Assembly (NCBI RefSeq): GCF_009711525.1
Contig: NZ_SMLV01000430.1
Coordinates: forward strand, 1-57,737
Reading direction: 5' to 3'
DNA length: 57,737 nucleotides
Source of the DNA: Fulvivirga lutimaris
GTDB taxonomy: Bacteria > Bacteroidota > Bacteroidia > Cytophagales > Cyclobacteriaceae
Position 1 is the stretch's first letter. Each line of letters begins with the position of its first letter. Under the pieces are notes generated by a model. The model ran no database searches, was not told the DNA's origin, and worked only from the letters and a program-made list of their open reading frames with translations. The position numbers and the translations under genes are program-made. Shown here piece after piece: positions 7,000 to 16,175 of the stretch.

Positions 7000-8933
7000 T
7001 CTAATTCAATAGTATTTATCTTATCCCCAACCTCCATTTTATGGACTACATCCATGCCTTCAGTCACCTTTGCAAAGATAGTATAACTTCCATCTAAATG
7101 AGGAGTAGGTGAGTGTGTAATGAACCACTGAGTTCCCTCAGTGTCTTTACCTGCCGAAGCCATGCCCACACTTCCTTCTTCATATCTCAGGTTCGCAAAT
7201 TCGGAACGGATCGAGTAATCTTCTCCTCCATAACCATCGCCACGATTACAGCCTCCTTGGATAACAAAATTAGGAACTACCCGATGAAAGTTCTTACCAT
7301 TATAATAACCAGATTTGGCCAATGCAATAAAATTAACCACGGAACCAGGCGCATCATTTACCAGCATTCTTAGTTTAATTACCCCTTTGTCTGTTGAAAT
7401 TTTGACAATTTGTTCTTTGTCTATGGTCTTTATCAATTCCCAATCTATAGGGTGATTATATTCATTTTCTGGAGCCACATATTCTTCATCGTTAAAGTGG
7501 GCGATTGCTCTATCGAGCATCTGAATAGCTTCTATATCCTTGGGCAGCTCAAGTGAGCTTCTTACTTCAGTTAAAAACTTCGCTGAATCATAAATGGCCT
7601 TAAAACCTAGTTCAGGACTAGTTATCACTGATCCCGCAATGGCTATCATAGCAATGTCCTTGGTTTCAATGGCCTGCTTAAAAATATCAGCAAATGGTGC
7701 TTCTAGTTTTTGAGGGAAGTTTTCATTGACACGCATTGTAGCTAAAGCACTAATACCTGCTGTGCCTATGGCCATATTTGTTTCAGCAAAAGTCTTTGTT
7801 ACTACAAACTCATGGGCAAGTGGTGAGTTTCCTAAAGCGCCAAGAAGGTCAGCTTTGTAATAATTTGAAGTAGCATTATTGTACTCATTGATGATTGTTT
7901 CTATTATAGGCTGCTTGACTTCAGTAAGTTTTAGCAAAGTGCCTAAAAGTGTAGCGTTAATTCTGCCTGGCAAACCTTGTTTGGTTAAGGAGGTAATAGC
8001 CGCAAGATCTTCTTCAACAGCCTTGCTAGCCACTATTCCTGATGCTGTGATTCCAACATTTACATTTACATCATCCAAAGCCTCAAAGACTGTCGTTTTG
8101 ATATCCTTAAATTCAAATTTTGATAAAGATCTTAATGCATTGACTCGTACTCTGTAATCAGAGTCTTTGGCTATAGCTATAAGAGCGTCCAATGATTTTG
8201 GTTCAATGGCATTGCCAAGTGCCAATGCACTGGCCATTCTCACAAATGGTGATTTGTCCTTAGAGGCAGATTTGATGATTAAGCCTGAACGACCTTTTAA
8301 ATCTAAGTTTCTGCTTCTACCCAGAAAATGAGCAGCACCCAATCTTGTCATATATGAATTTGAACTATCTAGCAATGAAATGGCCAAATCAACCGAAATG
8401 CCGTCATGGACATTTCTGAGACCTGCTCTGTATAACCCCCACGCTAAACCTTGCTTATCATCAGAGGTTTTAAGCGGCCAGTACTGCAGCTGTCTTAATT
8501 TTTCCTGTGTAATTACTTTGCCCAATGATTCCAGTAACTGTTGCCTGACATATACACTGTCCTCCAATTCAAGGCTGCTGACAATTGGCGCAATGGCAGC
8601 AGTGTCCTTCATTTGGCCTAAGGCATAAGCCGCAGCTTTGCGCACTTTAGGAGAACCGTCATTTAAATTAAAGGCTACATTTTTGATGGCAGATTTATCC
8701 TGAATGGAACCAAATCCTAGGGTGGCCTCATATCTCAATGTGTCATTTTCATGCCTTAGATAGGGTAATAGCTGTTTGGAGCCTCTCTTATCTATGAGAT
8801 CATAAATCTTAACCAATTCCTCATTTTCATATTTGTTAGAAACCGGGCTTTCAACTTTTTCAACCTGGCTCTGGCATGCAGATATGATTACAATCATCAG
8901 TGCAACGGGCCAGCTCTTAAATAATTTATTCAT
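6996..8933 (-). CDS. HEAT-repeat lipoprotein with C-terminal cyclophilin domain
   Basis: This 645-residue protein begins with a lipoprotein signal peptide ending IISAC (lipid-modified Cys about residue 20), so it should be anchored in the periplasm or outer membrane. Residues about 45-480 are HEAT/PBS-lyase-type helical repeats, for example SPKVRKAAAYALGQMKD and SPFVRMASALALGNAI. Residues about 495-645 form a cyclophilin peptidyl-prolyl isomerase with FHRVVPNFVIQGG (catalytic Arg) and TEGTQWFITHSPTPHLDGSY. The combination suggests an exported foldase using the repeats to hold clients. It overlaps purK by 4 bases and follows the PLP decarboxylase by 27 bases. Domain calls are firm; the clients are unknown. 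Confidence 0.9.
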   Translation of the reverse strand: MNKLFKSWPVALMIVIISACQSQVEKVESPVSNKYENEELVKIYDLIDKRGSKQLLPYLRHENDTLRYEATLGFGSIQDKSAIKNVAFNLNDGSPKVRKAAAYALGQMKDTAAIAPIVSSLELEDSVYVRQQLLESLGKVITQEKLRQLQYWPLKTSDDKQGLAWGLYRAGLRNVHDGISVDLAISLLDSSNSYMTRLGAAHFLGRSRNLDLKGRSGLIIKSASKDKSPFVRMASALALGNAIEPKSLDALIAIAKDSDYRVRVNALRSLSKFEFKDIKTTVFEALDDVNVNVGITASGIVASKAVEEDLAAITSLTKQGLPGRINATLLGTLLKLTEVKQPIIETIINEYNNATSNYYKADLLGALGNSPLAHEFVVTKTFAETNMAIGTAGISALATMRVNENFPQKLEAPFADIFKQAIETKDIAMIAIAGSVITSPELGFKAIYDSAKFLTEVRSSLELPKDIEAIQMLDRAIAHFNDEEYVAPENEYNHPIDWELIKTIDKEQIVKISTDKGVIKLRMLVNDAPGSVVNFIALAKSGYYNGKNFHRVVPNFVIQGGCNRGDGYGGEDYSIRSEFANLRYEEGSVGMASAGKDTEGTQWFITHSPTPHLDGSYTIFAKVTEGMDVVHKMEVGDKINTIELE

Positions 8934-8960
8934 GCTAAAAATTTGTGCTAAGTTATGGCT

Positions 8961-10295
8961 TTAATGTGATACGTCTTTTATGGTCTTCCAGATGTGATCA
9001 ACCCAGTCAAAATGCTCATGTTTCATTAGGCAACTTCTAAGGCACGTCACATAATCCTGATCCTTTTCTACATCATTCCATGAGCTTGAAAGCAGTTTAA
9101 CCGGAATTTTGATCAATGCCAGGTGAACTCCTTTTTTAGCAGCCTTCTCAAAAACATCACTTGATTTGTTACTTATGCTGCTCAAAGAATCTCCTTTAGG
9201 AGCCCAAACAACAATATCTATTTCAGGCTTGAATAAAGAGATTGATGTTTCGTCATTTTCAATAAGGTTATACAGCTTTAGAGCTGCCTCATGACATTTT
9301 TCCAATCCTTGCGCAAATTCACCTTTTGGTATGATTGGGAAGTATTTCATAGTCGCCCAAAGCGCTACAGCTGCAGCGCCAGCGCGTGAGCATTCAAGGC
9401 TAATTTCACCTAAATGTAGTTCTGCAGAGCTGAAATAGGTATAGGGTGAATCATGTTGATAATAACCACCAACAAGAGCGTCTTTAAAAATTATGCACCC
9501 ACAACCATAGGGTTGCAGGCCATGCTTATGTGGGTCAATCACAATGCTGTCAGCATGATGAATATTCGCATACTGATCAGCAGTTTCAGGATCGAGGTTT
9601 TCAGCTAACTTAAAATAACCTCCATAGGCGGCATCCACATGGATTCTGAAATGATACTTCTTCTGAAGCGCAAGAATTTTGGTCAACGGATCAACAGAGC
9701 CTGTCCCGGTAGTGCCTAGTGTGGCTACTACTGTTCCAACATTTTTGGTTTTGAGCAGGTCTTCAAGAGCCTCCAGATCCATTCTGCCTAATTGGTCACA
9801 GCTTACTTTAGAGAAGCCCAGACCAACTACTTCAGAAATACGCTCATGAGTATAATGCGCCATTTCTGAGGCAACAACAATTTTATCTGGATGGATTTTT
9901 CTGGCAATCCAAAGTGCTTCCATATTGGCCATGGTGCCACCACCTGTCAAATGACCAATATGCTCATCCCAACCAAACATTTTAGCGATATCAGCTACGG
10001 CTTCTTTTTCCATTGCTGAGCTCGCTCTTCCTCCATCTAAGGCATGATTGTTTGGATTGATGTGCATGGCCAAAGTGTAAGCCATTCGGGCAATTGGGTG
10101 TGGAGGCTTTAACATTTGGCCTGCATAATTGGGATCAAAATAAGGATAGTTGTCACCCATTTTATTAGCAACATCAGACAGAACCTTCTCCAGAGAATTA
10201 TAATTTATGTCTGTCTCATGTATTGGATATCCAAAATTTCTTTGGAGTTTTTCTAATGTAGCACCTAATATTTCGAGTTCTTTTTGCCCTTGCAT
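8961..10295 (-). CDS. PLP-dependent group II decarboxylase-like enzyme
   Basis: This 444-residue fold-type I PLP enzyme is of the aromatic-L-amino-acid / glutamate decarboxylase group. The PLP lysine is K257 in IDPHKHGLQPYGCG, and the cofactor-binding Asp is D221 in HVDAAYGGYF. The upstream block LTGGGTMANMEALWIARK binds the cofactor phosphate. Family members include tyrosine, histidine, glutamate and 2,4-diaminobutyrate decarboxylases and some aminotransferase-like enzymes. The DPHKHG version with His after Lys fits many of them and does not settle the substrate. It is the first gene of the operon leading to purE, with a 27-base gap to the next gene, so cotranscription is likely. Confidence 0.85.
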   Translation of the reverse strand: MQGQKELEILGATLEKLQRNFGYPIHETDINYNSLEKVLSDVANKMGDNYPYFDPNYAGQMLKPPHPIARMAYTLAMHINPNNHALDGGRASSAMEKEAVADIAKMFGWDEHIGHLTGGGTMANMEALWIARKIHPDKIVVASEMAHYTHERISEVVGLGFSKVSCDQLGRMDLEALEDLLKTKNVGTVVATLGTTGTGSVDPLTKILALQKKYHFRIHVDAAYGGYFKLAENLDPETADQYANIHHADSIVIDPHKHGLQPYGCGCIIFKDALVGGYYQHDSPYTYFSSAELHLGEISLECSRAGAAAVALWATMKYFPIIPKGEFAQGLEKCHEAALKLYNLIENDETSISLFKPEIDIVVWAPKGDSLSSISNKSSDVFEKAAKKGVHLALIKIPVKLLSSSWNDVEKDQDYVTCLRSCLMKHEHFDWVDHIWKTIKDVSH

Positions 10296-10372
10296 AGGTC
10301 AATAATACCGCATTTAAAGGGCAATGCAAACTGGTTTTTAAGGAAAGGATAATTTTTGGAACAATGTTTGGT

Positions 10373-10380
10373 TATGTTTG
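10373..10380 (+). promoter_or_regulatory. Bacteroidota-type -7 box for the collagen-like lipoprotein gene
   Basis: TATGTTTG matches TAnnTTTG exactly and lies 22 bases before the ATG at 10403. It shows that the earlier in-frame ATG at 10364 would sit upstream of the transcription start. A good -33 TTG at standard spacing is not seen. Confidence 0.4.
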
Positions 10381-10393
10381 GGTAGACCAAACA
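10375..10393. promoter_or_regulatory. Inverted repeat overlapping promoter
   Basis: TGTTTGG and CCAAACA are perfect 7-base arms separated by GTAGA. The repeat overlaps the -7 box at 10373 and the expected transcription start. ATGTTTGG is also repeated directly at 10364 and 10374, one helical turn apart. This is a candidate operator for repressing the downstream gene. Confidence 0.35.
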
Positions 10394-10402
10394 ATGGGTG
10401 TT

Positions 10403-10981
10403 ATGAAAATACTACTAACTATGATCAGCCTAGGGTTGCTATTAACTTTTGGCGCATGCTCGATTTCTAATGATGGGCCTATTGGTCCACAAGGTCCACA
10501 AGGTCCACAGGGTCCAACTGGTCCACAAGGATTAGATGGAGAAGAAGCTTATGTTTTTGAATATGAAGGTGTCTCATTCACGGGACCCGATTATGAAGTT
10601 GTGTTGCCATATGCAGATGACTTTACAGCATTGACTTCAGATGTAACATTGGTCTATTTACTATGGGGAACAGATGAAGTAGATGGTGAGACAGTTGAAG
10701 TGTGGAGGCCACTTCCGCAGTCAATTATCACGGCTAATGGATTGTTGCAATATAATTTTGACTTCACCATTTATGATGTGAAATTATTTTTAGACGCACA
10801 ATTTCCATTAGACAACTTGACTGCTCAAGATACTGATAACTGGGTAGTAAGGATAGTGGTAGTTCCTGGAAAATTCTGGAACGGTAGAAAAGGATCGACA
10901 CCAAGTTACGATGAGGTTGTGGAGTTATACAACCTACCAGACCTTGGCGGTCATGAAAATATAATTGAGAGAAAGCAATAA
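10403..10981 (+). CDS. Collagen-like (Gly-X-Y) lipoprotein
   Basis: From the ATG at 10403 this is a 192-residue protein. Two earlier in-frame ATGs exist, but this start gives a normal lipoprotein signal, MKILLTMISLGLLLTFGACS, with the lipid-modified Cys at 19. A short run of about eight Gly-X-Y triplets follows (GPIGPQGPQGPQGPTGPQG), then a roughly 150-residue globular domain rich in aromatic and acidic residues, including DTDNWVVRIVVVPG. Such runs form collagen triple helices, so a trimeric stalk holding the C-terminal domain away from the membrane is plausible. The C-terminal domain resembles nothing I can name. A strong terminator follows the stop codon directly. Confidence 0.8.
   Translation: MKILLTMISLGLLLTFGACSISNDGPIGPQGPQGPQGPTGPQGLDGEEAYVFEYEGVSFTGPDYEVVLPYADDFTALTSDVTLVYLLWGTDEVDGETVEVWRPLPQSIITANGLLQYNFDFTIYDVKLFLDAQFPLDNLTAQDTDNWVVRIVVVPGKFWNGRKGSTPSYDEVVELYNLPDLGGHENIIERKQ
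10484..10528 (+). repeat. 9-base tandem repeat encoding Gly-Pro-Gln triplets
   Basis: Five consecutive 9-base units start GGTCCA (GGTCCACAA, GGTCCACAA, GGTCCACAG, GGTCCAACT, GGTCCACAA). The first three are nearly identical, so copy number could change by slippage without shifting the frame. Confidence 0.85.
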
Positions 10982-10983
10982 AT

Positions 10984-11009
10984 AAAAAAGGGCCATAAGG
11001 CCCTTTTTT
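10984..11009. terminator. Bidirectional intrinsic terminator
   Basis: A-run, GGGCC, loop ATAA, GGCCC, T-run: an 11-base perfect stem when the six A and six T bases are included. It serves the collagen-like gene on the plus strand and the MutS-like gene on the minus strand, whose stop codon lies in the A/T arm. Confidence 0.9.
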
Positions 11010-12804
11010 ATAGCATCTTAATACCCATTTTTGCCATGAGGGCACTGGCGTTAAAGCTTTTACAGATACCATCATCCAGCTTGTAAGGAAAAATAATTTC
11101 AGTGCCATTGACCTCACTGTTAAAACTGTAGTTGGTAACGTTATTTAACTCCTTTTCAAGCTTACCCAGTTCTAGATCATGTGTTGAGATTAATCCAAAT
11201 GCGCTGGTTGTAGAAAGCTGTTTGGCCAAAGAAACAGCACCATTGTGACGGTCATGAGAGTTAGTGCCTTTTAATATTTCATCCAGCATGAATAAAACAG
11301 GCTTACCTTTTTCAACTTCATCAAGCAGGGCTTTTATCCGCTGAAGTTCAGCATAGAAGGAAGAAACATGTTCTTCCAAATTGTCCTCAGTTCGCATGCT
11401 GGTAAATAACTGCAATTCAGAAACAGTAAACTTCTTGGCACAAACAGGAGCACCTGAAAGGGCAAGGGCAATGTTTACACCCAAAGTTCTTAGGAAGGTA
11501 CTTTTCCCAGACATGTTAGATCCTGTAATTATGGTAAGAGCTCCTTTGCCGCTTAGTGCATAGCTGTTGCTTACTCTTTCATGTTTTTTAATCAGGGGAT
11601 GGGCAATGTCTTCACCTTTCAATTGATAATCTTCTGAGCTAATAGATGGAAATGAGAAACTAGGATTGCTGTAGGCCAATCCGCTTAAACTGCAAAGAGC
11701 TTCAAACTCACTTATAGAATCGAACCAAAGAGAAACATCTGCGATGTTTTTGCTTTTCCAACGCTCTGCCATAAACATGATGTGTAAATCGAACAGCGTT
11801 AATGAATCAATGAAGAAATAGAAGAAATTGGCTCTTGCGTTTAAGAAATCTAGTATCTTATATAAATTGAGGATAGCATTAGATGCCTTTTTACCCTCAC
11901 TAATCAGTTGGTCTCTCAACGAATTCAAAAGCTCACTTTCAAAATTTGAGTCTTCCAGATGTTTTATTAGGGCGCCATAACTAGCGAGTAAATTGATATG
12001 ATCAGAAACGGATAAAGTTAGGTTTTGAATGTGTTTACTGAAACGGCTCAAAACAATTCCGTTTAGGGTAATCATGCCTAGTATATAGTAGAAACTAATA
12101 TCGGCAGCAAAGTACAGAATGACGGTGCTTAATGTGATTACTGGAAGTGCCCATGCCAATATGTTGTAAGCTTTATTGTAAACATACGGTTCATTGATCC
12201 ACTTTATAAGCAGTTCTGGATTGGCCTTTTCATTTTTATGATGCAATCCGCTGGCCTGAAATTTTTGCCTCCAGTCTATTTTTGGACTTAATTCTTTAAC
12301 AGCTTTTTGCCGGCTTTTAATGACTTCCTTTTTTGAAAATTTTGATAGCCATTGGGCCAGTTTTCTTCTGCCACCATTTGTAGTAGATCGGTTGACTAGC
12401 TGATATATGGAGTTAGAACCAAAAATATCTAAGTCGTTGATGTATTGATGAGTTTTATCTTTAAAATAGGCACCATCTTCCTGATCTCTTAAATCACCAT
12501 TGAATATTTTGAGCTCATCTTCATTAATTTTTTGAAGGATGTTTTCCTGCTTACGCTTATAAGATATTCGCCTATGCATTTTGACAAAAAGCCCGAATAC
12601 AAAAGGAAAAGAAATTGCTGTAATTCCTAACGGATACCCCATTTTGGCATTGGCGAAATATACTGCAAGCACCAGGTAAAGAAGGAAAATGAAAATTCGG
12701 CCAAAGGCAATAAAATTATATTGCTTATTTAACCTTGTCCATTCAAGTTTATGGTGGTTAAGTTTTTCCTGAAATATAGATTCTGGAGATGTCATCAGTT
12801 TCAA
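11008..12804 (-). CDS. Membrane-anchored MutS-like ATPase
   Basis: This 598-residue protein has the MutS core and ATPase domains without the N-terminal mismatch-recognition domain. The Walker A motif is GSNMSGKST (428-436), followed by the Walker B region PVLFMLDEILKGTNSHDR and the His switch in GLISTHDLELG. The helical lever region starts near DLDIFGSNSIYQLVNRSTT. Unlike DNA mismatch repair MutS, it has hydrophobic segments near residues 32-70 (IFIFLLYLVLAVYFA and ITAISFPFVFGLFV) and about 215-250, which predict membrane attachment. Such proteins are frequent in Bacteroidota and their role is not settled. A mismatch repair role is unlikely. The stop codon lies inside the shared terminator. 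Confidence 0.88.
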   Translation of the reverse strand: MKLMTSPESIFQEKLNHHKLEWTRLNKQYNFIAFGRIFIFLLYLVLAVYFANAKMGYPLGITAISFPFVFGLFVKMHRRISYKRKQENILQKINEDELKIFNGDLRDQEDGAYFKDKTHQYINDLDIFGSNSIYQLVNRSTTNGGRRKLAQWLSKFSKKEVIKSRQKAVKELSPKIDWRQKFQASGLHHKNEKANPELLIKWINEPYVYNKAYNILAWALPVITLSTVILYFAADISFYYILGMITLNGIVLSRFSKHIQNLTLSVSDHINLLASYGALIKHLEDSNFESELLNSLRDQLISEGKKASNAILNLYKILDFLNARANFFYFFIDSLTLFDLHIMFMAERWKSKNIADVSLWFDSISEFEALCSLSGLAYSNPSFSFPSISSEDYQLKGEDIAHPLIKKHERVSNSYALSGKGALTIITGSNMSGKSTFLRTLGVNIALALSGAPVCAKKFTVSELQLFTSMRTEDNLEEHVSSFYAELQRIKALLDEVEKGKPVLFMLDEILKGTNSHDRHNGAVSLAKQLSTTSAFGLISTHDLELGKLEKELNNVTNYSFNSEVNGTEIIFPYKLDDGICKSFNASALMAKMGIKML

Positions 12805-12847
12805 TTTAGCGCATTAGTATGGTAGGAAAAAAACTGACTTTCTTACA

Positions 12848-14962
12848 TTAAGATAAGACATTATAAGCAATTAGTGCCGAGAGGTAAGCTATAATCGTCA
12901 TATAGGTGAGCTGAATGGCCGGCCATTTCCAGCCCTTAGTTTCTCTATAAACAACAGCCAGTGTACTCATGCACTGCATGGCAAAAACATAAAAAAGCAA
13001 TAGAGAAACGCCTGTTGGTAAATTGTATCGTGGCCCACCTGTTTCCTGGTTGATTTCTGAGCGCATTCTGTTTTTGATTGTACCTTCTTCCACATCATCA
13101 CCAATACTGTATATGGTAGCCATTGTACTTACAAATACTTCTCTGGCAGCAAAGGAAGTGATGAGCGCAATTCCTATTTTCCAGTCGTAGCCCAATGGAG
13201 TAATAACAGGTTCAATCGCTTTACCGAAAATACCAGCATAAGATTTTTCCAGTTTATAGGCCTGCACCTTATTATCAAATTCCTCTGGTGTTAATCTTTG
13301 ATCTTTAACCAACTCAGCAACCTCTACTTGTGCATTTTCAATATGGTCCCCTGGGCCATAGCTTGCCAATACCCATAGTATGATAGAAATAGCTAAAATG
13401 ATTTTACCGGCTTCAAACACAAATGTTTTAGACTTCTCAACCATCGTGAGACCAACGTTTTTCCACCTTGGAGATTTGTAAGTAGGCAGCTCCATTACCA
13501 AAAAGCTTCTTTCCTTAGTTTTTAGTAATAGCTTCATTATACCTGCAGAACCAATGGCCATAAAAAAACCAAGAAGGTATAGGCCCATCAGGACAATGCC
13601 CTGCATATTAATAACACCAAAGACCAATTTATCCGGAATAACTAAGGCTATTAAAATGGTGTAAACTGGCAAGCGAGCCGAACAGCTCATAAAAGGAGTA
13701 ACAAAAATGGTGATTATTCTTTCCTTCCAATTCTCAATAGTTCGCGTGGCCATAATCGCGGGAATGGCGCAGGCTACACCAGAAATCAAAGGCACAACAC
13801 TCTTACCATTGAGGCCTACTTTACGCATAATTTTATCCATAAGAAAAACCACACGCGACATGTAGCCGGTTTCCTCCAGTATGGATATGAAGGCAAACAA
13901 AATGGCAATTTGAGGAATAAAGATAACTACGCCTCCAATTCCAGGAATAATTCCTTCGGTGAGGAGTCTTGTTAAAGCACTATCAGGAAGAGCACCAGCT
14001 AAGTAAGCACTGATCTTAGAGAAAGTGAGGTCAATAAGATCCATAGGGACAGTAGCCCATGCAAATATTGCTTGGAATATTAAAAACAATATGGATAGGA
14101 AAATGGCATACCCCCATATTTTATGCGTAAATACCCTGTCCAATTTTTCAGTTACCTTCTTCGGTAATACTGTAAATGTCTCCTTAACTGAGCCGTTGAT
14201 AAAGTGATTGATTGAAGAGTAGCGCTCTAAGGTCTCTTTTCGTCTAAGATCGTCTCTGCTAAAGTTGTGCTTGTCGGCAATCTGCTGAAGTATATTTTTT
14301 TCATTTTCAGCTAAAGAAGTATTAATGTTGAATTGCTGCAGGAGCTGATAAGCTAAATAGTCTTCCTTAATAGTGAAGATTTCTTTTACTTCTTCAATAG
14401 CCTCAGATGCATGGGCAGTTGCGTCAAAAATCGTATGATACTCATCAACCTTTATATCAGTAAGTGTCTGCTTTAGAAGATCTATACCCTTGCCTTTACG
14501 AGCCTTCATTGGAACAACGGGCACTCCAAGCTCATTGCTCAGCTTGGCTTGGTCTATGCTTAAACCGGTTTTCTCCACAATATCCATCATGTTTAGTACT
14601 AGGATAGTTGGGATGTTCAAATCATGAATTTGTGTAAATAGAAGAAGGTTTCTCTTAAAATTAGAGGCATCAACTATTACTACTACAGCATCAGGATACA
14701 GTTTATTTGACTTGTTGGCTAGTATGTCAAATACAATTTTCTCATCGGTTGAGTTAGGGTAGATACTGTAAGTACCGGGCAGATCTATTATTTCTACCTT
14801 TTCACCATTGGGCAAATTGGTGTAACCCGTTTTCTTATCTACAGTAACACCGGGGAAGTTCCCAATCTTTTGGTTTAAGCCGGTAAGGTGATTAAAAAGA
14901 GATGACTTTCCGGAATTAGGATTGCCAACAAGGGCGATTTTTCTCATATCGCCAGTAGCCAT
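12848..14962 (-). CDS. feoB: Ferrous iron transporter FeoB
   Basis: FeoB (704 residues) imports Fe(II) across the inner membrane. The N-terminal GTPase domain has G1 GNPNSGKSS (13-21), the switch segment around NFPGVTVDK, G3 DLPGTYS and G4 NMMD. The C-terminal half is polytopic, with two Gate segments. GVACAIPAIMATRTI and PFMSCSARLPVYTIL carry the conserved Cys residues of the permease. Its start follows the feoA stop without a gap, so the two are cotranslated. The C-terminal membrane helices are complete, and there is no FeoC-like gene downstream. Confidence 0.98.
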   Translation of the reverse strand: MATGDMRKIALVGNPNSGKSSLFNHLTGLNQKIGNFPGVTVDKKTGYTNLPNGEKVEIIDLPGTYSIYPNSTDEKIVFDILANKSNKLYPDAVVVIVDASNFKRNLLLFTQIHDLNIPTILVLNMMDIVEKTGLSIDQAKLSNELGVPVVPMKARKGKGIDLLKQTLTDIKVDEYHTIFDATAHASEAIEEVKEIFTIKEDYLAYQLLQQFNINTSLAENEKNILQQIADKHNFSRDDLRRKETLERYSSINHFINGSVKETFTVLPKKVTEKLDRVFTHKIWGYAIFLSILFLIFQAIFAWATVPMDLIDLTFSKISAYLAGALPDSALTRLLTEGIIPGIGGVVIFIPQIAILFAFISILEETGYMSRVVFLMDKIMRKVGLNGKSVVPLISGVACAIPAIMATRTIENWKERIITIFVTPFMSCSARLPVYTILIALVIPDKLVFGVINMQGIVLMGLYLLGFFMAIGSAGIMKLLLKTKERSFLVMELPTYKSPRWKNVGLTMVEKSKTFVFEAGKIILAISIILWVLASYGPGDHIENAQVEVAELVKDQRLTPEEFDNKVQAYKLEKSYAGIFGKAIEPVITPLGYDWKIGIALITSFAAREVFVSTMATIYSIGDDVEEGTIKNRMRSEINQETGGPRYNLPTGVSLLLFYVFAMQCMSTLAVVYRETKGWKWPAIQLTYMTIIAYLSALIAYNVLS

Positions 14963-15190
14963 TTATTGTACTGAAATAGTGATAGCCTCGTCTAAGCGCA
15001 AAGACAGGTCGTAACCAGAAACGCTTACACAAATAGGATCTCCAAGCGGGGCAGCGAAGTTGAATTTTATCGGTTGGCCGGGCAAACATCCCATTTCCAA
15101 CAACTTCAAAGAAAGCGTATCATCCATAAATCCACTGATAATGGCACTTTCTCCCGGGGCTAAATCCACTACGCTTCTAAGGTTCACCAC
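14963..15190 (-). CDS. feoA: FeoA domain protein
   Basis: This 75-residue SH3-like FeoA protein is the cytosolic accessory of FeoB. Family features are the LAPGESAIISGF start and LLEMGCLPGQPIKF (about 30-43), where FeoA proteins carry a Leu-x-x-x-Gly-(Leu/Cys)-x-x-Gly turn. The start is GTG: an in-frame stop occurs three codons upstream, so no ATG is available. The 139-base leader to its 5' side should hold the promoter. I could not identify a convincing Fur or DtxR box there. It sits directly against feoB. Confidence 0.92.
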   Translation of the reverse strand: MVNLRSVVDLAPGESAIISGFMDDTLSLKLLEMGCLPGQPIKFNFAAPLGDPICVSVSGYDLSLRLDEAITISVQ

Positions 15191-15329
15191 TTTTATTTAG
15201 ATTAATTATAAACAATGCGAAGATATGGCCTTCGACCGGGATTAGCAAAGAATAGGATGAAAAACGAATCAGCAAAAAAGGTGACTTTGGTCAGGGGATA
15301 ATCTATGTTAGTTGTCAGTAGAGATTTTC

Positions 15330-16175
15330 TCACCCACAACCCAAATTCTTCTTCAAATCTCTATCAGGTAAAATTCCAGTTTGAATATCGTCAGTACTAT
15401 CTTCCTCAAATGCATTTAAGAATTTAGTAATGGCCTCGTAACTTTCTGAAGTGGCTTCGTACATGCCCACGTGACCAACTTCTTTTAAGATAGTTAAATA
15501 GGGTTGTTGCATTAACTCAAACTGTGCCTGAGATTTTTCAAAGGGTACAGAAGTATCCTGATCACCAGCGATGAATAGTATTGGTCCATTAAATGACTTA
15601 AGAACATCAGTTCTGTCGGGGCGATCACGCATGGCTTCCATGTAAGCTATCAAAGTTTCTTCATTGGTGTTGCCAGCATCAACAGTAACTTCAGCAATTG
15701 CACCAGCCAATCTCTCTCTATTTTTTAAATAGAAGAGCTGACTCACAAATGAGTCTGCAAACACCTTAACACCACGCTTTCTTACAAACGCAATAGTTTT
15801 GTTTCTGGAATGCTTCTTTTCATCATCATCGGCAAAGGCAGTGGAATGAAACAGCCCAAACCCTTTAATACTCTCAGGATATTTTTCTGCTAGTGCCAGT
15901 GAAACATAGCCACCTAAAGAATGTCCAATAACCACACTACCTAACAACTGATTTTCTTTCATCCACCGATACACCTCTTCAGCAATATCAGCAATTGAAA
16001 AAGGAGTTTTAGGAAGTGGGCTCTTACCAAAACCCGGCAAGTCCAGTGTAATTACTTTATGGCTAAAGGCTAATTTGTTAAGAAGTGGCTTCCAGATGGC
16101 TGAAGTTTCACAAAAACCATGAATAAGGATAACAGGATTACCCTCACCTTTAACTTCATAATGAATGGAAGACAT
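15330..16175 (-). CDS. Alpha/beta hydrolase
   Basis: This 281-residue hydrolase has the nucleophile elbow GHSLGGY with Ser86, an oxyanion-hole HGFCETSAIW (19-28), probable acid Asp207 in AGDQDTSVP, and catalytic His235 in EVGHVGMYE. There is no signal peptide, so it is cytosolic. Its start codon overlaps the dxs stop by one base, so it is translated with dxs. Substrate is unknown. Candidate activities include esterase or epoxide hydrolase-like, and the operon position hints at, but does not show, a role near isoprenoid metabolism. An acidic low-complexity tail (EEDSTDD) ends in Cys-Gly. Confidence 0.88.
   Translation of the reverse strand: MSSIHYEVKGEGNPVILIHGFCETSAIWKPLLNKLAFSHKVITLDLPGFGKSPLPKTPFSIADIAEEVYRWMKENQLLGSVVIGHSLGGYVSLALAEKYPESIKGFGLFHSTAFADDDEKKHSRNKTIAFVRKRGVKVFADSFVSQLFYLKNRERLAGAIAEVTVDAGNTNEETLIAYMEAMRDRPDRTDVLKSFNGPILFIAGDQDTSVPFEKSQAQFELMQQPYLTILKEVGHVGMYEATSESYEAITKFLNAFEEDSTDDIQTGILPDRDLKKNLGCG

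Noticed and set aside
10484-10528. 9-base tandem repeats as a CRISPR-like array
   Set aside because: They are in-frame codons for Gly-Pro-Gln in a collagen-like protein; there are no spacers.
15191-15329. Fur or DtxR box in the feoA leader
   Set aside because: The region is AT-rich (TTTATAATTAATCTAAA near the start) but I see no convincing 19-base Fur-like palindrome.
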